Shown here: positions 18,591 through 26,891 of the stretch, one piece after another | Numbering within the stretch: the first letter of the stretch is position 1 | How the letters are laid out: each line of letters begins with the position of its first letter | The notes under the pieces: generated by a model | What the model saw: the letters and a program-made list of their open reading frames with translations, nothing else | What the model was told of the DNA's origin: nothing | The model's database searches: none | Made by a program: the position numbers and the translations under genes | Source of the DNA: Acinetobacter sp. P8-3-8 | Lineage (GTDB): Bacteria > Pseudomonadota > Gammaproteobacteria > Pseudomonadales > Moraxellaceae | NCBI RefSeq assembly: GCF_000214135.1 | Contig: NZ_AFIE01000006.1 | Coordinates: 1 to 64,000, forward strand | Reading direction: 5' to 3' | DNA length: 64,000 nucleotides

Positions 18591-19230
18591 GTTGGACTCC
18601 TTGCATAAATTTTTCAATGAGTTGTTGGTCTTTAATACCTTTTGCGGATTCTACGCCTCCGCTGACATCAACCGCATACGCTTGAGTCGTTTGTATTGCT
18701 TCTTCAATATTTTCAGGTTTTAAACCACCTGCCAATATCAAAGGAATATCCAGTTTGGGAAATTGTGACCAGTCAAAACTGTGTCCAGTTCCACCTTTAA
18801 GTTCAGGATGCCATGCATCTAAGAGCATAGCACTCGCACCAGCCTGTTGATATTGCCGAATTGTCGTAATGATTTCTGAATTGTCTAAATCAGGTTTGAT
18901 CTGAATCGCTTTATACCAACGACGTTTATTATATTGTGCAATCTGTTGGCATTGCTCAGCCGTTTCATCACCATGAAACTGAAGAATATCCAAAGGAACA
19001 TCTTCTAAAACTTGTGCAATCTCTTCTGCGCTGGCATTTACAAACAATCCGACAATATTGACATAGGGTGGAATATGTTGCGCCAATTGTTTTGCCAATT
19101 CAATCGATACATTGCGTGGACTAGGTTCATAAAACACTAGACCAATTGCATCTGCACCTGCTTCAACAGCGGCTTGAATATCTTGTGGTCGTGTAATTCC
19201 ACAGATTTTGGCACGAGTACGCATATTCAT
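18574..19230 (-). CDS. trpF: Phosphoribosylanthranilate isomerase
   Basis: A TIM-barrel enzyme converting phosphoribosylanthranilate to CdRP in tryptophan synthesis. Motifs are KICGITR at the N-terminus (catalytic Cys), LQFHGDE, and the phosphate-binding LAGGLKPEN and DVSGGVE near the C-terminus. It has 218 residues. The start is among GTG 19233, ATG 19230 and ATG 19224; I chose 19230. The gene heads the trpF-trpB operon and diverges from the btuB riboswitch across about 140 bases. Confidence 0.95.
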   Translation of the reverse strand: MNMRTRAKICGITRPQDIQAAVEAGADAIGLVFYEPSPRNVSIELAKQLAQHIPPYVNIVGLFVNASAEEIAQVLEDVPLDILQFHGDETAEQCQQIAQYNKRRWYKAIQIKPDLDNSEIITTIRQYQQAGASAMLLDAWHPELKGGTGHSFDWSQFPKLDIPLILAGGLKPENIEEAIQTTQAYAVDVSGGVESAKGIKDQQLIEKFMQGVQRGSAK

Positions 19231-19369
19231 CACTCTAATTCAGTGTTATTCACTAAGGTCGTTTAAGCGAATCATTGTAATGCAATTTAAAGCGCTTGCG
19301 TTAAAGTTCAATATGATTATCTGTTCAACATTGTTTAATTCCTAGTCTGACTTTATACTGCGCGCAAAT

Positions 19370-19552
19370 GCAACAAGTCTATAGCTTAGGCTTAGGGAAG
19401 TTGGTGCAAATCCAACACTGCCCCCGCAACGGTAAAATGAACGATTATTCTTTATAAATCTTAGGGTTTACACCACTGCAATATTTTGTGGGAAGGTGGA
19501 ATAATTTGAATCGATATCGATTCTATATTTGAGTCCGGATACCTGCTTGTTG
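19370..19552 (+). promoter_or_regulatory. Cobalamin (adenosylcobalamin) riboswitch
   Basis: The conserved landmarks are in order: GGGAAG followed by GGTGCAAATCC and the CTGCCCCCGCAACGGTAA box (about 19395-19434), then GGGAAGG (about 19489), then GAGTCCGGATACCTGC (about 19531-19546). This is the B12-element core. It lies just before btuB, so binding of cobalamin should shut off btuB, probably by blocking its ribosome site, since no terminator stem is obvious before the start. Confidence 0.96.
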
Positions 19553-19588
19553 TGCCCTTTAACTCAATCATTCACGGGGAGTGAATGT

Positions 19589-21499
19589 ATGGAGCATATC
19601 ATGTCTGGTTTTTATAAACTTTCAACTTTTAAACCTACGACACTTGTAGGTGCTATCGCTATTGCGATGGGGTTATCTTCTACTACTTTTGCTGAAACAA
19701 TATCTTCAAATTCAGAAATCAACTCTCAGCTTGACACCATTGTGGTCACAGCTACGCGTTCTGAAGAAAAAATTGAAAATATTCCTGCACGTATTTCAAT
19801 TATCGATCCTCATATTTTAGAACAGTCACCGATTGCTGAATTACCACATTTACTCATGAGTGATGCATCGATTGATATGATGCAATATGGTGGTTATGGA
19901 CAAGCGGCGTCTATATTCACACGTGGTACAAATTCAACGCATACACTGGTATTACGTGATGGTGTTCGTTTGAATACAGGTTCTGCGGGTTCTGCTTCAC
20001 TTGCATTTATTGATACAACCGATATTAAACAAATTGAAGTGCTGAAAGGCCCTGCATCTGTTTTATATGGAACAGATGCGATTGGTGGTGTGGTTCAACT
20101 CATTTCAAAAACACCTGAAAAAACAGGTGCATTTGTGACTGGAGAAATGGGTGAACACAATACTTACAAGTCTGTAGTCGGTGCTGATTTAGCTGAAAAT
20201 GGTGTATATGCACAAGTTCGTGGACAACGACTTGAATCAGATGGCACACAAGTGACAGATTTTAAAGATGCCAATGTAAAAGCAGGTTCATATGACCAAA
20301 AAGGTTTTAGTGCTAAATTTGGTATTGAAAAAGAACAATATGCTGCATCTGTAGACTATTCACAAAACCAAGGTACGTCGACTTATGTGGATGGTGTGAA
20401 TGATGCCAACTGGAACTTGATTGGTTTAAAAAATGTCTCTCAAGATTTTAAGAATGAAATCATTAATGTAAAAGGTCGTGTCAATGTTAATGACAGCCTT
20501 TCAATCAATGCGCGCTTGTCACAATTTAAAGATGACTTAGAGCAAAATGATTCACATGATGCGATTTACAACACCACCAAAGAAGCTGAATTGTATAGCA
20601 AATGGCAATTCACACCGACTCAAAATATTTTAGCGGGTGTAGCGACTAAAAATATCAAATCTGATGTGCTTTCAGGCAGTGGTTTTTATGGCGTAGACTA
20701 CAACAAAGATGTTGATAGCACAGGATATTTTGTACAACACCAATACCAAGCTGATAAATTACATACGCAGTTGGGTTTACGTGTAGAAGATCATGAAACT
20801 TTTGGTACGCATACCGTAGGACAAGCTGCTGCTCGCTATCAAATTTTACCAATGACCAGTATTTATACCAATATTGGTACAGCGTTCCGTGCACCATCCA
20901 ATAATGACCTTTATGCACTCAGTTGGGGTGGTAATCCAGACTTAAAACCTGAAGAAAGTGTTTCGTATGAAGTTGGTCTTGACCAAAAAATTACAGACAA
21001 TTTAAGCATGGGACTGTCTGCTTATCGTAATGAAGTAGATGATCTGATTACTTATGTGACTGATCCAGTGACTTATGAAGGTCGTTTGTACAATGTTAAA
21101 AAAGCGACCTTTACAGGTGGTGAATTTAATCTAGATTGGACAAGTGATGAGCTATATAGCAATCTTTCTTATGCTTATGTACAACCTAAAGACAAAGAAA
21201 CTGATCAAGATTTACCACGTCGTTCACGTCAAAGCCTAACTTTGACCACAGGTATCCAAAACGAAGTTTATGGCATTAGCACTTCACTCTCGGCTAAATC
21301 TAGACCGAAAAATAGTAAAGTTTCAGGCTATGCTACAGTCGATGTGAATGCTTTTTGGAATGTGAATCCAAATGTAAAACTCTTCACCAATATTCAAAAC
21401 ATCGGTGATGTTGAATATAAAACCACGTCATATAGCAATGGTTACTATTACATCAATGGTGGTCGTCTTGCTTCAGCTGGGGTAACTTTCCGTTACTAA
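19589..21499 (+). CDS. btuB: TonB-dependent cobalamin receptor BtuB
   Basis: A 636-residue outer-membrane receptor that takes up vitamin B12 with TonB energy. It has a signal peptide ending TTFA, the TonB box DTIVVTATR, a plug domain to about residue 170 (VLKGPASVLYGTDAIGGVVQ), and a 22-strand barrel ending in an aromatic tail (GVTFRY). The riboswitch directly upstream supports cobalamin as substrate. Start candidates are ATG 19589 (GGGGAG upstream) and ATG 19601 (GGAG upstream). A longer frame from 19529 runs through the riboswitch and is rejected. Confidence 0.93.
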   Translation: MEHIMSGFYKLSTFKPTTLVGAIAIAMGLSSTTFAETISSNSEINSQLDTIVVTATRSEEKIENIPARISIIDPHILEQSPIAELPHLLMSDASIDMMQYGGYGQAASIFTRGTNSTHTLVLRDGVRLNTGSAGSASLAFIDTTDIKQIEVLKGPASVLYGTDAIGGVVQLISKTPEKTGAFVTGEMGEHNTYKSVVGADLAENGVYAQVRGQRLESDGTQVTDFKDANVKAGSYDQKGFSAKFGIEKEQYAASVDYSQNQGTSTYVDGVNDANWNLIGLKNVSQDFKNEIINVKGRVNVNDSLSINARLSQFKDDLEQNDSHDAIYNTTKEAELYSKWQFTPTQNILAGVATKNIKSDVLSGSGFYGVDYNKDVDSTGYFVQHQYQADKLHTQLGLRVEDHETFGTHTVGQAAARYQILPMTSIYTNIGTAFRAPSNNDLYALSWGGNPDLKPEESVSYEVGLDQKITDNLSMGLSAYRNEVDDLITYVTDPVTYEGRLYNVKKATFTGGEFNLDWTSDELYSNLSYAYVQPKDKETDQDLPRRSRQSLTLTTGIQNEVYGISTSLSAKSRPKNSKVSGYATVDVNAFWNVNPNVKLFTNIQNIGDVEYKTTSYSNGYYYINGGRLASAGVTFRY

Positions 21500-21585
21500 G
21501 CTTTTCGTAGGTTTAGATTCATAGTTTTAGATTTATAGTTCTGGGCACATAATAACGATAACAGCCTAAACAGAGGGTTATTGAT

Positions 21586-21620
21586 ATGGATAATGATACT
21601 CCAGCATTATCCATTTTTTT
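21586..21620 (+). terminator. Strong terminator between btuB and the adenosyltransferase gene
   Basis: A perfect ten-base-pair stem ATGGATAATG/CATTATCCAT with a nine-base loop is followed by seven T. It should end most btuB transcripts, yet the next cobalamin gene begins 39 bases later. Confidence 0.88.
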
Positions 21621-21658
21621 ATGCATATTTTTACAGATGAAATGATGAAGGAAAAACC

Positions 21659-22243
21659 ATGGGACACAGACTGAGCAAGATTTACACACGTACAGGCGAT
21701 GCTGGCACAACTGGATTAGGTGATGGTTCACGTGTCGCTAAAGATGATTTACGCATCGCAGCCTTAGGTGATGTTGATGAACTCAATGCGATCATTGGCA
21801 TACTTCGTTCGCAAATTACCGCAAGTACAATCGATGACGTAGAAAAAAATGCATGGGATAAATCATTAAGCTTGATTCAACATTGGCTTTTCGATTTGGG
21901 TGGTGAGGTTTGTATTCCAAACTACAACTTATTACAGCCTGTCTGTGTTGAATTTCTTGAAAAAGACATTGACCGTATGAATGAAAACTTACCAATGCTT
22001 AAAGAGTTCATCTTACCTTCAGGCACATTGATTTGTAGTTATGCACATCAAGCACGTGCTGTTTGTCGTCGTGCAGAACGCAGTTTGATGACTGTTCATA
22101 CTCGAGATCAAAACATCCAAGCAACTGCCTTGCAACTACTCAATCGTTTATCCGATTGGCTTTTCGTTGCTTCACGTACTTTACAACGTGCAGAAGGCGG
22201 CAATGAAGTTTTGTGGCAAAAAAACATCAACGATACGATTTAG
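21659..22243 (+). CDS. Cob(I)alamin adenosyltransferase, PduO type
   Basis: It makes adenosylcobalamin from ATP and cob(I)alamin. The N-terminal ATP loop YTRTGDAGTTGLGDGSRV is diagnostic of the PduO class, as are GDVDELNAIIG and the C-terminal RAVCRRAERSL and LNRLSDWLFVASR. It has 194 residues, and AAGGA precedes the ATG. It lies downstream of btuB on the same strand, giving an uptake-activation pair, although a strong terminator stands between them. Confidence 0.93.
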   Translation: MGHRLSKIYTRTGDAGTTGLGDGSRVAKDDLRIAALGDVDELNAIIGILRSQITASTIDDVEKNAWDKSLSLIQHWLFDLGGEVCIPNYNLLQPVCVEFLEKDIDRMNENLPMLKEFILPSGTLICSYAHQARAVCRRAERSLMTVHTRDQNIQATALQLLNRLSDWLFVASRTLQRAEGGNEVLWQKNINDTI

Positions 22244-22259
22244 CTTTAAATCATGATCA

Positions 22260-22297
22260 AGAACTGAATTTTTATCTGTATCATAAAATTCAGTTCT
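22260..22297. terminator. Thirteen-base-pair hairpin after the adenosyltransferase gene
   Basis: AGAACTGAATTTT pairs perfectly with AAAATTCAGTTCT around a 12-base loop, just after the stop codon. There is no T-run on either strand, so it may be a weak terminator or a 3'-end stabilising hairpin. Confidence 0.5.
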
Positions 22298-22439
22298 ACT
22301 CGAAATAGAACCTAAACAAGATTTGTTTTGAAAAGATAAACTTCTGGTGAATCGCATGAGCTAAATCTAAAGTTTAGACCGCATCGTTTGGGTTTTAGTT
22401 CAAGTGATCGCAGACATTCAATTGGCATTTGAGTTCATT

Positions 22440-23162
22440 ATGAAAATTATCGGACATCGTGGCGCACGTGGTGAAGCACCTGAAAATACCCTTGGTGGAT
22501 TTCAATATATTCATGATTTAGGTATTCGAGCAGTTGAATTTGATGTGCGTCAGCTTAAAGATGATGAACTCATTATCATGCATGATGATAATTTCCTCAG
22601 AACGACCAGCATAGATCAACCACTTTACGAATTAAGCAGCACAGAACTTGAACCTTATAACCAAGCCAATATTTGGATGGATTGGGAAAAGCAGATCACG
22701 CCGACACTTCGCCAAAGTTTGAAAATCATGCATGATTTTGAGCATATTGAAGTTGAAGTTAAAGCAGTTGAAACAGCGCAACATGCTGAAAAACTGGTGA
22801 TTGAATTACAAAAACAACTACAGGGTTTTGAGAATACAGCGATCATTACCAGTTTTGACCTCAAAATTCACCAAGCCTTAATTCAACAGCATAGCCATTT
22901 CAAACATGGATTGTTAATCGAAGACGATATTGGAGAAAAAGCCATCGAACAAGCTTTAGAATTAGGATGTTGCCAAATTGGATGGATGAATCAATTGGCG
23001 ACTGATGAACTCATTCAAGCGACTCAAAAAGCCAATTTAAAAGTGAGTATATGGACTGTAAATGACTTACAACGTGCGCAACATTTACGTGATTTAGCAA
23101 TTAATGGTTTGATTACCGATTTTCCTAAAATGATGCAAGTAGGATTAGGTCAAATTAAATAA
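22440..23162 (+). CDS. Glycerophosphodiester phosphodiesterase, cytoplasmic UgpQ type
   Basis: It hydrolyses glycerophosphodiesters to glycerol-3-phosphate and an alcohol. The GDPD signature is at the N-terminus: IGHRGARGEAPENTLGGF, then EFDVRQLKDDELIIMHDD, with the catalytic HRG His and metal-binding Glu/Asp. It has 240 residues from ATG 22440, without a signal peptide, which fits UgpQ more than periplasmic GlpQ. A frame from GTG 22404 is possible but adds a non-conserved tail. Confidence 0.88.
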   Translation: MKIIGHRGARGEAPENTLGGFQYIHDLGIRAVEFDVRQLKDDELIIMHDDNFLRTTSIDQPLYELSSTELEPYNQANIWMDWEKQITPTLRQSLKIMHDFEHIEVEVKAVETAQHAEKLVIELQKQLQGFENTAIITSFDLKIHQALIQQHSHFKHGLLIEDDIGEKAIEQALELGCCQIGWMNQLATDELIQATQKANLKVSIWTVNDLQRAQHLRDLAINGLITDFPKMMQVGLGQIK

Positions 23163-23231
23163 CAAAATGTTTTGTGAGCACTTTAAGTCTAATAATTTAT
23201 TTTCATTGATAATCAATAAGTTAAATTTAAA

Positions 23232-23247
23232 TACACTATAGAGTGTA
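23232..23247. promoter_or_regulatory. Palindrome TACACT-ATAG-AGTGTA upstream of the desaturase
   Basis: Perfect six-base arms flank four bases. It is the distal member of a group of dyads in the 327-base gap before the desaturase gene and resembles an operator rather than a terminator, since no T-run follows. Confidence 0.4.
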
Positions 23248-23368
23248 GGGCTTAATTTTTTTACACTATTTTGACAACTCAATACGACTTTTTAACCATT
23301 CTTTTTTTCCGATCAAATCGATAAAATTCATGTTTTATTCTGTTACTGTTTTATACAATACAGATGTA

Positions 23369-23396
23369 CACTAATACTAGTGAACACATGTTCGCT
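23369..23396. promoter_or_regulatory. Overlapping palindromes, candidate DesT/FabR-type operator
   Basis: CACTA-ATAC-TAGTG (23369-23382) overlaps AGTGAAC-ACAT-GTTCGCT (23379-23396), whose seven-base arms have one mismatch. The second dyad closely resembles the AGTGAAC-type operators of the TetR fatty-acid regulators DesT/FabR, which control desaturase genes. A TATACAAT -10-like box lies just upstream (about 23353). The regulator gene is not in the window. Confidence 0.55.
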
Positions 23397-23489
23397 CATG
23401 CTAATATCCACGAACGTATAGCCTAGAAAAATACTGAAGCTATGCTTTCGATTTTTACCTAATTAAGGTTCTTAGGAGTGCTGTTGGAG

Positions 23490-24653
23490 ATGAATGCTCC
23501 CCTACCCAAAGCCCCAATAAATTGGATCGGTGTCTTTGCATTGGTATTACTACCAATCATTGCCGTGATTGCGATCCCTTTATATGCCTACCATCATGAT
23601 TTTAGTATGGCGGCTTGGATTAGTTTATTCGTTTTACTTGGTTTAAGCAGTTTAGGTATTACTGCTGGCTATCATCGTTTATGGGCACATCGTGCTTATG
23701 AAGCGACATTGCCACTCAAAATTATTTTGATGATTATGGGTACATTCGCAGTACAGAACAGTATTTTGTTTTGGGCTTCAGGTCACCGTACTCATCACCG
23801 CCATGTTGATGATGTGGATCAAGATCCGTATTCAATCAACAATGGATTTTGGTTTGCACATATTGGTTGGATGTTACGTAACTATCCTTCTTCGGAAAAA
23901 AACTATAAAAATGCACCAGATCTGCTAAATGACAAAGTCGTGATGTTTCAAGACAAGTACTACATCCCACTGGTGATTGCAGTACATGCAGCGATCCTAG
24001 TTCCGATCGGTTGGGCTGTTGGCGACATGTGGGGCGTATTATTATTAGGTGGATTATTACGCTTAATTTTCAGCCACCACGTCACGTTCTTCATTAACTC
24101 GCTTTGTCATATGTGGGGCAAACGTCCTTATACAGACGAAAATACAGCACGTGATAACTTTGTACTCGCTATCGCGACTTGGGGCGAGGGTTATCATAAC
24201 TATCATCATATTTTCCAGTACGACTATCGTAATGGGGTGAAATGGTGGCAATATGATCCTACTAAATGGCTAATTTGGTCTTGTTCTAAAGTTGGCTTAG
24301 CTAAAAATTTGCGTCGTATTCCAAACTTCAATATTAAAAAAGCTGAATTAGCAATGCGATTTAAATATGCAGAACAAGATCTTGCGATTTATGGGCATAA
24401 TGTCAGTGATGATATTATGGCAATGAAACAAAAGGTTGCTCAAGAATATGAAGCATTTACCCATACCTTAAACGATTGGGCTTCATTGAAAGAGCAAGAG
24501 CTTCAAGCAAAAAAAGCTTCTGTTGCTGAAAAGATTCACCAAATGGACGTGAAATTAAAAGTTGATTTCCAACTGGTTGAACAAAAACTTGCTTTCCATC
24601 GTGAACGTTTAGAAACATTGATGCGTGGTATTAAAAAGAACGTGGTTTCTTAA
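23490..24653 (+). CDS. Fatty-acid (delta-9 type) desaturase with helical C-terminal extension
   Basis: A membrane di-iron desaturase introducing a double bond into acyl chains. The three histidine boxes are HRLWAHR, HRTHHRHVDD and HNYHHIF, with paired membrane segments between them. The layout matches acyl-CoA/phospholipid delta-9 enzymes. About 100 residues after the catalytic domain (about 288-387) are charged and helical, rich in Ala, Lys, Glu and Gln, and probably form a coiled coil. I chose ATG 23490 (387 residues); GTG 23478 and TTG 23484 are in frame. A terminator follows. Confidence 0.9.
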   Translation: MNAPLPKAPINWIGVFALVLLPIIAVIAIPLYAYHHDFSMAAWISLFVLLGLSSLGITAGYHRLWAHRAYEATLPLKIILMIMGTFAVQNSILFWASGHRTHHRHVDDVDQDPYSINNGFWFAHIGWMLRNYPSSEKNYKNAPDLLNDKVVMFQDKYYIPLVIAVHAAILVPIGWAVGDMWGVLLLGGLLRLIFSHHVTFFINSLCHMWGKRPYTDENTARDNFVLAIATWGEGYHNYHHIFQYDYRNGVKWWQYDPTKWLIWSCSKVGLAKNLRRIPNFNIKKAELAMRFKYAEQDLAIYGHNVSDDIMAMKQKVAQEYEAFTHTLNDWASLKEQELQAKKASVAEKIHQMDVKLKVDFQLVEQKLAFHRERLETLMRGIKKNVVS

Positions 24654-24693
24654 TCGTCAACTTTTAAAGTTTGGGTGATTTTAAACAATAATG

Positions 24694-24721
24694 AAAAGCT
24701 CCGAAATGGGGCTTTTCTTTT
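24694..24721 (+). terminator. Rho-independent terminator after the desaturase
   Basis: AAAAGCTCC and GGGGCTTTT pair (one G-U) around a short loop, followed by a T-rich tail. Confidence 0.85.
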
Positions 24722-24754
24722 GTCTATTCCCTTAAAAATAACGAGTAAAATAAA

Positions 24755-25084
24755 ATGCTAATGAACAATATCCCCTTCGGTATCACCAATTGGACAGACA
24801 TCCCTACCACACGCCATGAGGGTGAACAGGGTTATGCCCTTTGGCGCACTCAGCAATTTGATGATATACGAGTCCGAATTGTTGAATATTCAAAGGATTA
24901 CTTATCCGACCATTGGTGTAGTAAGGGACATATTCTTTTCTGCTTAGAAGGTGAATTACACACTGAACTTGAGGATGGACGTACATTTACATTAAGTGCA
25001 GGAATGAGTTACCAAGTTGCAGACCATGCCGAAGCACATCGTTCTTCTACAACCGTGGGGGCAAAGTTGTTTATTGTTGACTGA
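24755..25084 (+). CDS. DHCW-motif cupin-fold protein
   Basis: A 109-residue single-domain cupin of the DHCW family. The hallmark SDHWCSKGH lies near residues 51-59, ILFCLEGELHTELEDGR follows, and a second half has SAGMSYQVADHAEAHRSS, giving the two cupin metal-ligand segments. The reaction of the family is unknown. ATG 24755 and 24761 are both possible starts. It stands alone between the desaturase terminator and selO. Confidence 0.85.
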   Translation: MLMNNIPFGITNWTDIPTTRHEGEQGYALWRTQQFDDIRVRIVEYSKDYLSDHWCSKGHILFCLEGELHTELEDGRTFTLSAGMSYQVADHAEAHRSSTTVGAKLFIVD

Positions 25085-25161
25085 AACAGTTGGAATTATC
25101 CATAGAGATAAAACTTTGTTATATTGATCAGGTCATGCCTCATCCCTTGTGATCAATTGCT

Positions 25162-26604
25162 ATGTATTTCAATTCACGTTATCCATCTCTCAATCCAAAA
25201 CTCTACCATGAGCAAATGCCAGTTCCACTCAAAGGTGCAAAAGCAGGACATTTTAATGTTGCTTTAGCAGATGAATTGCAATGGTCAGCTGAGGATAAAG
25301 CTCAATGGGTTGAAATCTGTAGCGGACAAAAAACATTCCCCGAGTTTCATCCATTGGCAATGGTTTATGCAGGACATCAGTTTGGACAATGGGCAGGTCA
25401 GCTCGGTGACGGTCGTGGTTTGCTGATTGCTCAGATTGTAGATATTCATGGGAAAACCATTGACCTACATTTAAAAGGTGCTGGCTCAACGCCCTACTCT
25501 CGCATGGGTGATGGTCGTGCGGTACTGCGTTCAGTAATTCGTGAATACTTGGCAGGACATGCGCTCAATTCATTGGGTGTGCCTTCTAGTAATTCAGTTG
25601 GTTTCACATCTTCTACGCAAGGCGTACAACGTGAAACGCTCGAATTGGGTGCAATGATGTTACGCACCTCAGATTGCCACATACGCTTAGGACATTTTGA
25701 ATGGGTTAATCAATATCAACCTGATTTACTGGCTGAATTTACGCAAAAATGTATCGAATGGCACTATCCAGAATGTTTAGAAGCCGAAAAACCACTGCTC
25801 GCATTTGCTACGAAGGTTATTGAAAATACAGCGATCATGATCGCCAAATGGCAATTGGTTGGCTTTGCCCATGGTGTGATGAATACCGATAATTTAAATA
25901 TCACAGGCTCAACTTTAGATTTTGGCCCTTATGGATTTATGGAGCGTTTCCGCCCGAATTGGATCAATAATCATAGCGATTACAACGGTCGTTATACCTA
26001 TCAAAATCAACCGAGTATTGCACATTGGAATCTTTGGAATTGGTTAAACAATTTGATTCCTTTAGCAAAAGCAGATGATAAAGAACAATTTAAACAAGAC
26101 TTAGTTGAATGTTTAGAGCATTTTGAGCCTACATTTTTAGAGCATTATACTTTAGGGTTGTGTCAGAAAATGGGGCTACCAAGTTTCCATAAAGACAGCT
26201 TTGATTGTGCTATGACCTTTTTAAGAGTGATGCAATCTGAACAGTTAGATTACACTGACAGTTTTATCCGTTTACAGAATAAACAATATGAAGCGATCAA
26301 AGATGATTGTTTGGATCGTCGCCAGTTCGAAGTATTTTTAACGCAATATCAAAGTATTCGTGAAAACCAAGATATTGATGCGCTTGATGCTGAAATGGCG
26401 AAAGCCAACCCTGTCTACATCCTTCGTAATCATATGGCACAGAAAGCGATTGAACTGGCAGAGCGTGATGATTTCTCAGAAGTAGAGCGTTTATTTAAAT
26501 TGCTGAGTCAACCTTTCACGAAACAAGTGGATTTAGAAAAAGCTGAAGATTTAGCACCTTTACCAAGTGATGTACCTGAAATATCGGTGAGCTGTTCTTC
26601 TTAA
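25162..26604 (+). CDS. selO: Protein adenylyltransferase SelO (YdiU)
   Basis: A pseudokinase-fold enzyme that transfers AMP from ATP to Ser/Thr/Tyr of target proteins and is tied to oxidative-stress tolerance. Conserved stretches are MVYAGHQFGQWAGQLGDGRG, DLHLKGAGSTPYSRMGDGRA (with the nucleotide-binding Lys), HGVMNTDNLNI and DFGPYGFME. It has 480 residues. Its last residues are CSS, with Cys478 at the place where some SelO proteins carry selenocysteine. It has no operon partner. Confidence 0.96.
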   Translation: MYFNSRYPSLNPKLYHEQMPVPLKGAKAGHFNVALADELQWSAEDKAQWVEICSGQKTFPEFHPLAMVYAGHQFGQWAGQLGDGRGLLIAQIVDIHGKTIDLHLKGAGSTPYSRMGDGRAVLRSVIREYLAGHALNSLGVPSSNSVGFTSSTQGVQRETLELGAMMLRTSDCHIRLGHFEWVNQYQPDLLAEFTQKCIEWHYPECLEAEKPLLAFATKVIENTAIMIAKWQLVGFAHGVMNTDNLNITGSTLDFGPYGFMERFRPNWINNHSDYNGRYTYQNQPSIAHWNLWNWLNNLIPLAKADDKEQFKQDLVECLEHFEPTFLEHYTLGLCQKMGLPSFHKDSFDCAMTFLRVMQSEQLDYTDSFIRLQNKQYEAIKDDCLDRRQFEVFLTQYQSIRENQDIDALDAEMAKANPVYILRNHMAQKAIELAERDDFSEVERLFKLLSQPFTKQVDLEKAEDLAPLPSDVPEISVSCSS

Positions 26605-26622
26605 TAGATTGCGGGCGAATAA

Positions 26623-26830
26623 CCTAATGCCAGTCAGTTAAGAGCAATTTACGACTTACTCATCTAAGAATCTCCCCTAACCCTGAGCCATTTATGGCGT
26701 AAGGAAAAAGAGGGAACCCATTGAGAATTTAAAATAATTTTAGATTATTGATACCCCCTCCTTTGAAAAAGGTGAGGAGCATGCTCCGCAAGGGGGAGGA
26801 TTTAAAAAGACTTAACTGATCAGCATTAGG
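26623..26830. mobile_element. Candidate MITE with 20-bp terminal inverted repeats
   Basis: The ends CCTAATGCCAGTCAGTTAAG (26623-26642) and its partner at 26811-26830 are inverted repeats with 17 of 20 matches, 208 bases apart. A weaker CGGGC/GCCCG pair outside could stretch the element to 26612-26842. The interior has no ORF and holds a GC-rich hairpin block with CCCCCT/AGGGGG (26754-26796) and the perfect palindrome GGAGCATGCTCC (26776-26787). No target duplication is obvious. Confidence 0.5.
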
Positions 26831-26891
26831 GCGACAAGCCCGTATTTTTCTAGAGCTTATTCATTTTAAAATCAGTTTTTAAAAGCCCCTA

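Noticed and set aside
19529-19588. Start of btuB inside the riboswitch
   Set aside because: The extra 20 residues are encoded by the B12-box and do not look like a signal peptide; the riboswitch has to be untranslated.
21519-21731. Minus-strand ORF across the btuB-pduO gap
   Set aside because: It covers the terminator and the start of a well-supported gene and has no ribosome site or conserved pattern.
23205-23222. ATTGAT-AATCAAT-type palindrome as a Fur box
   Set aside because: It matches only part of the Fur consensus and lies in a gap without an iron gene.
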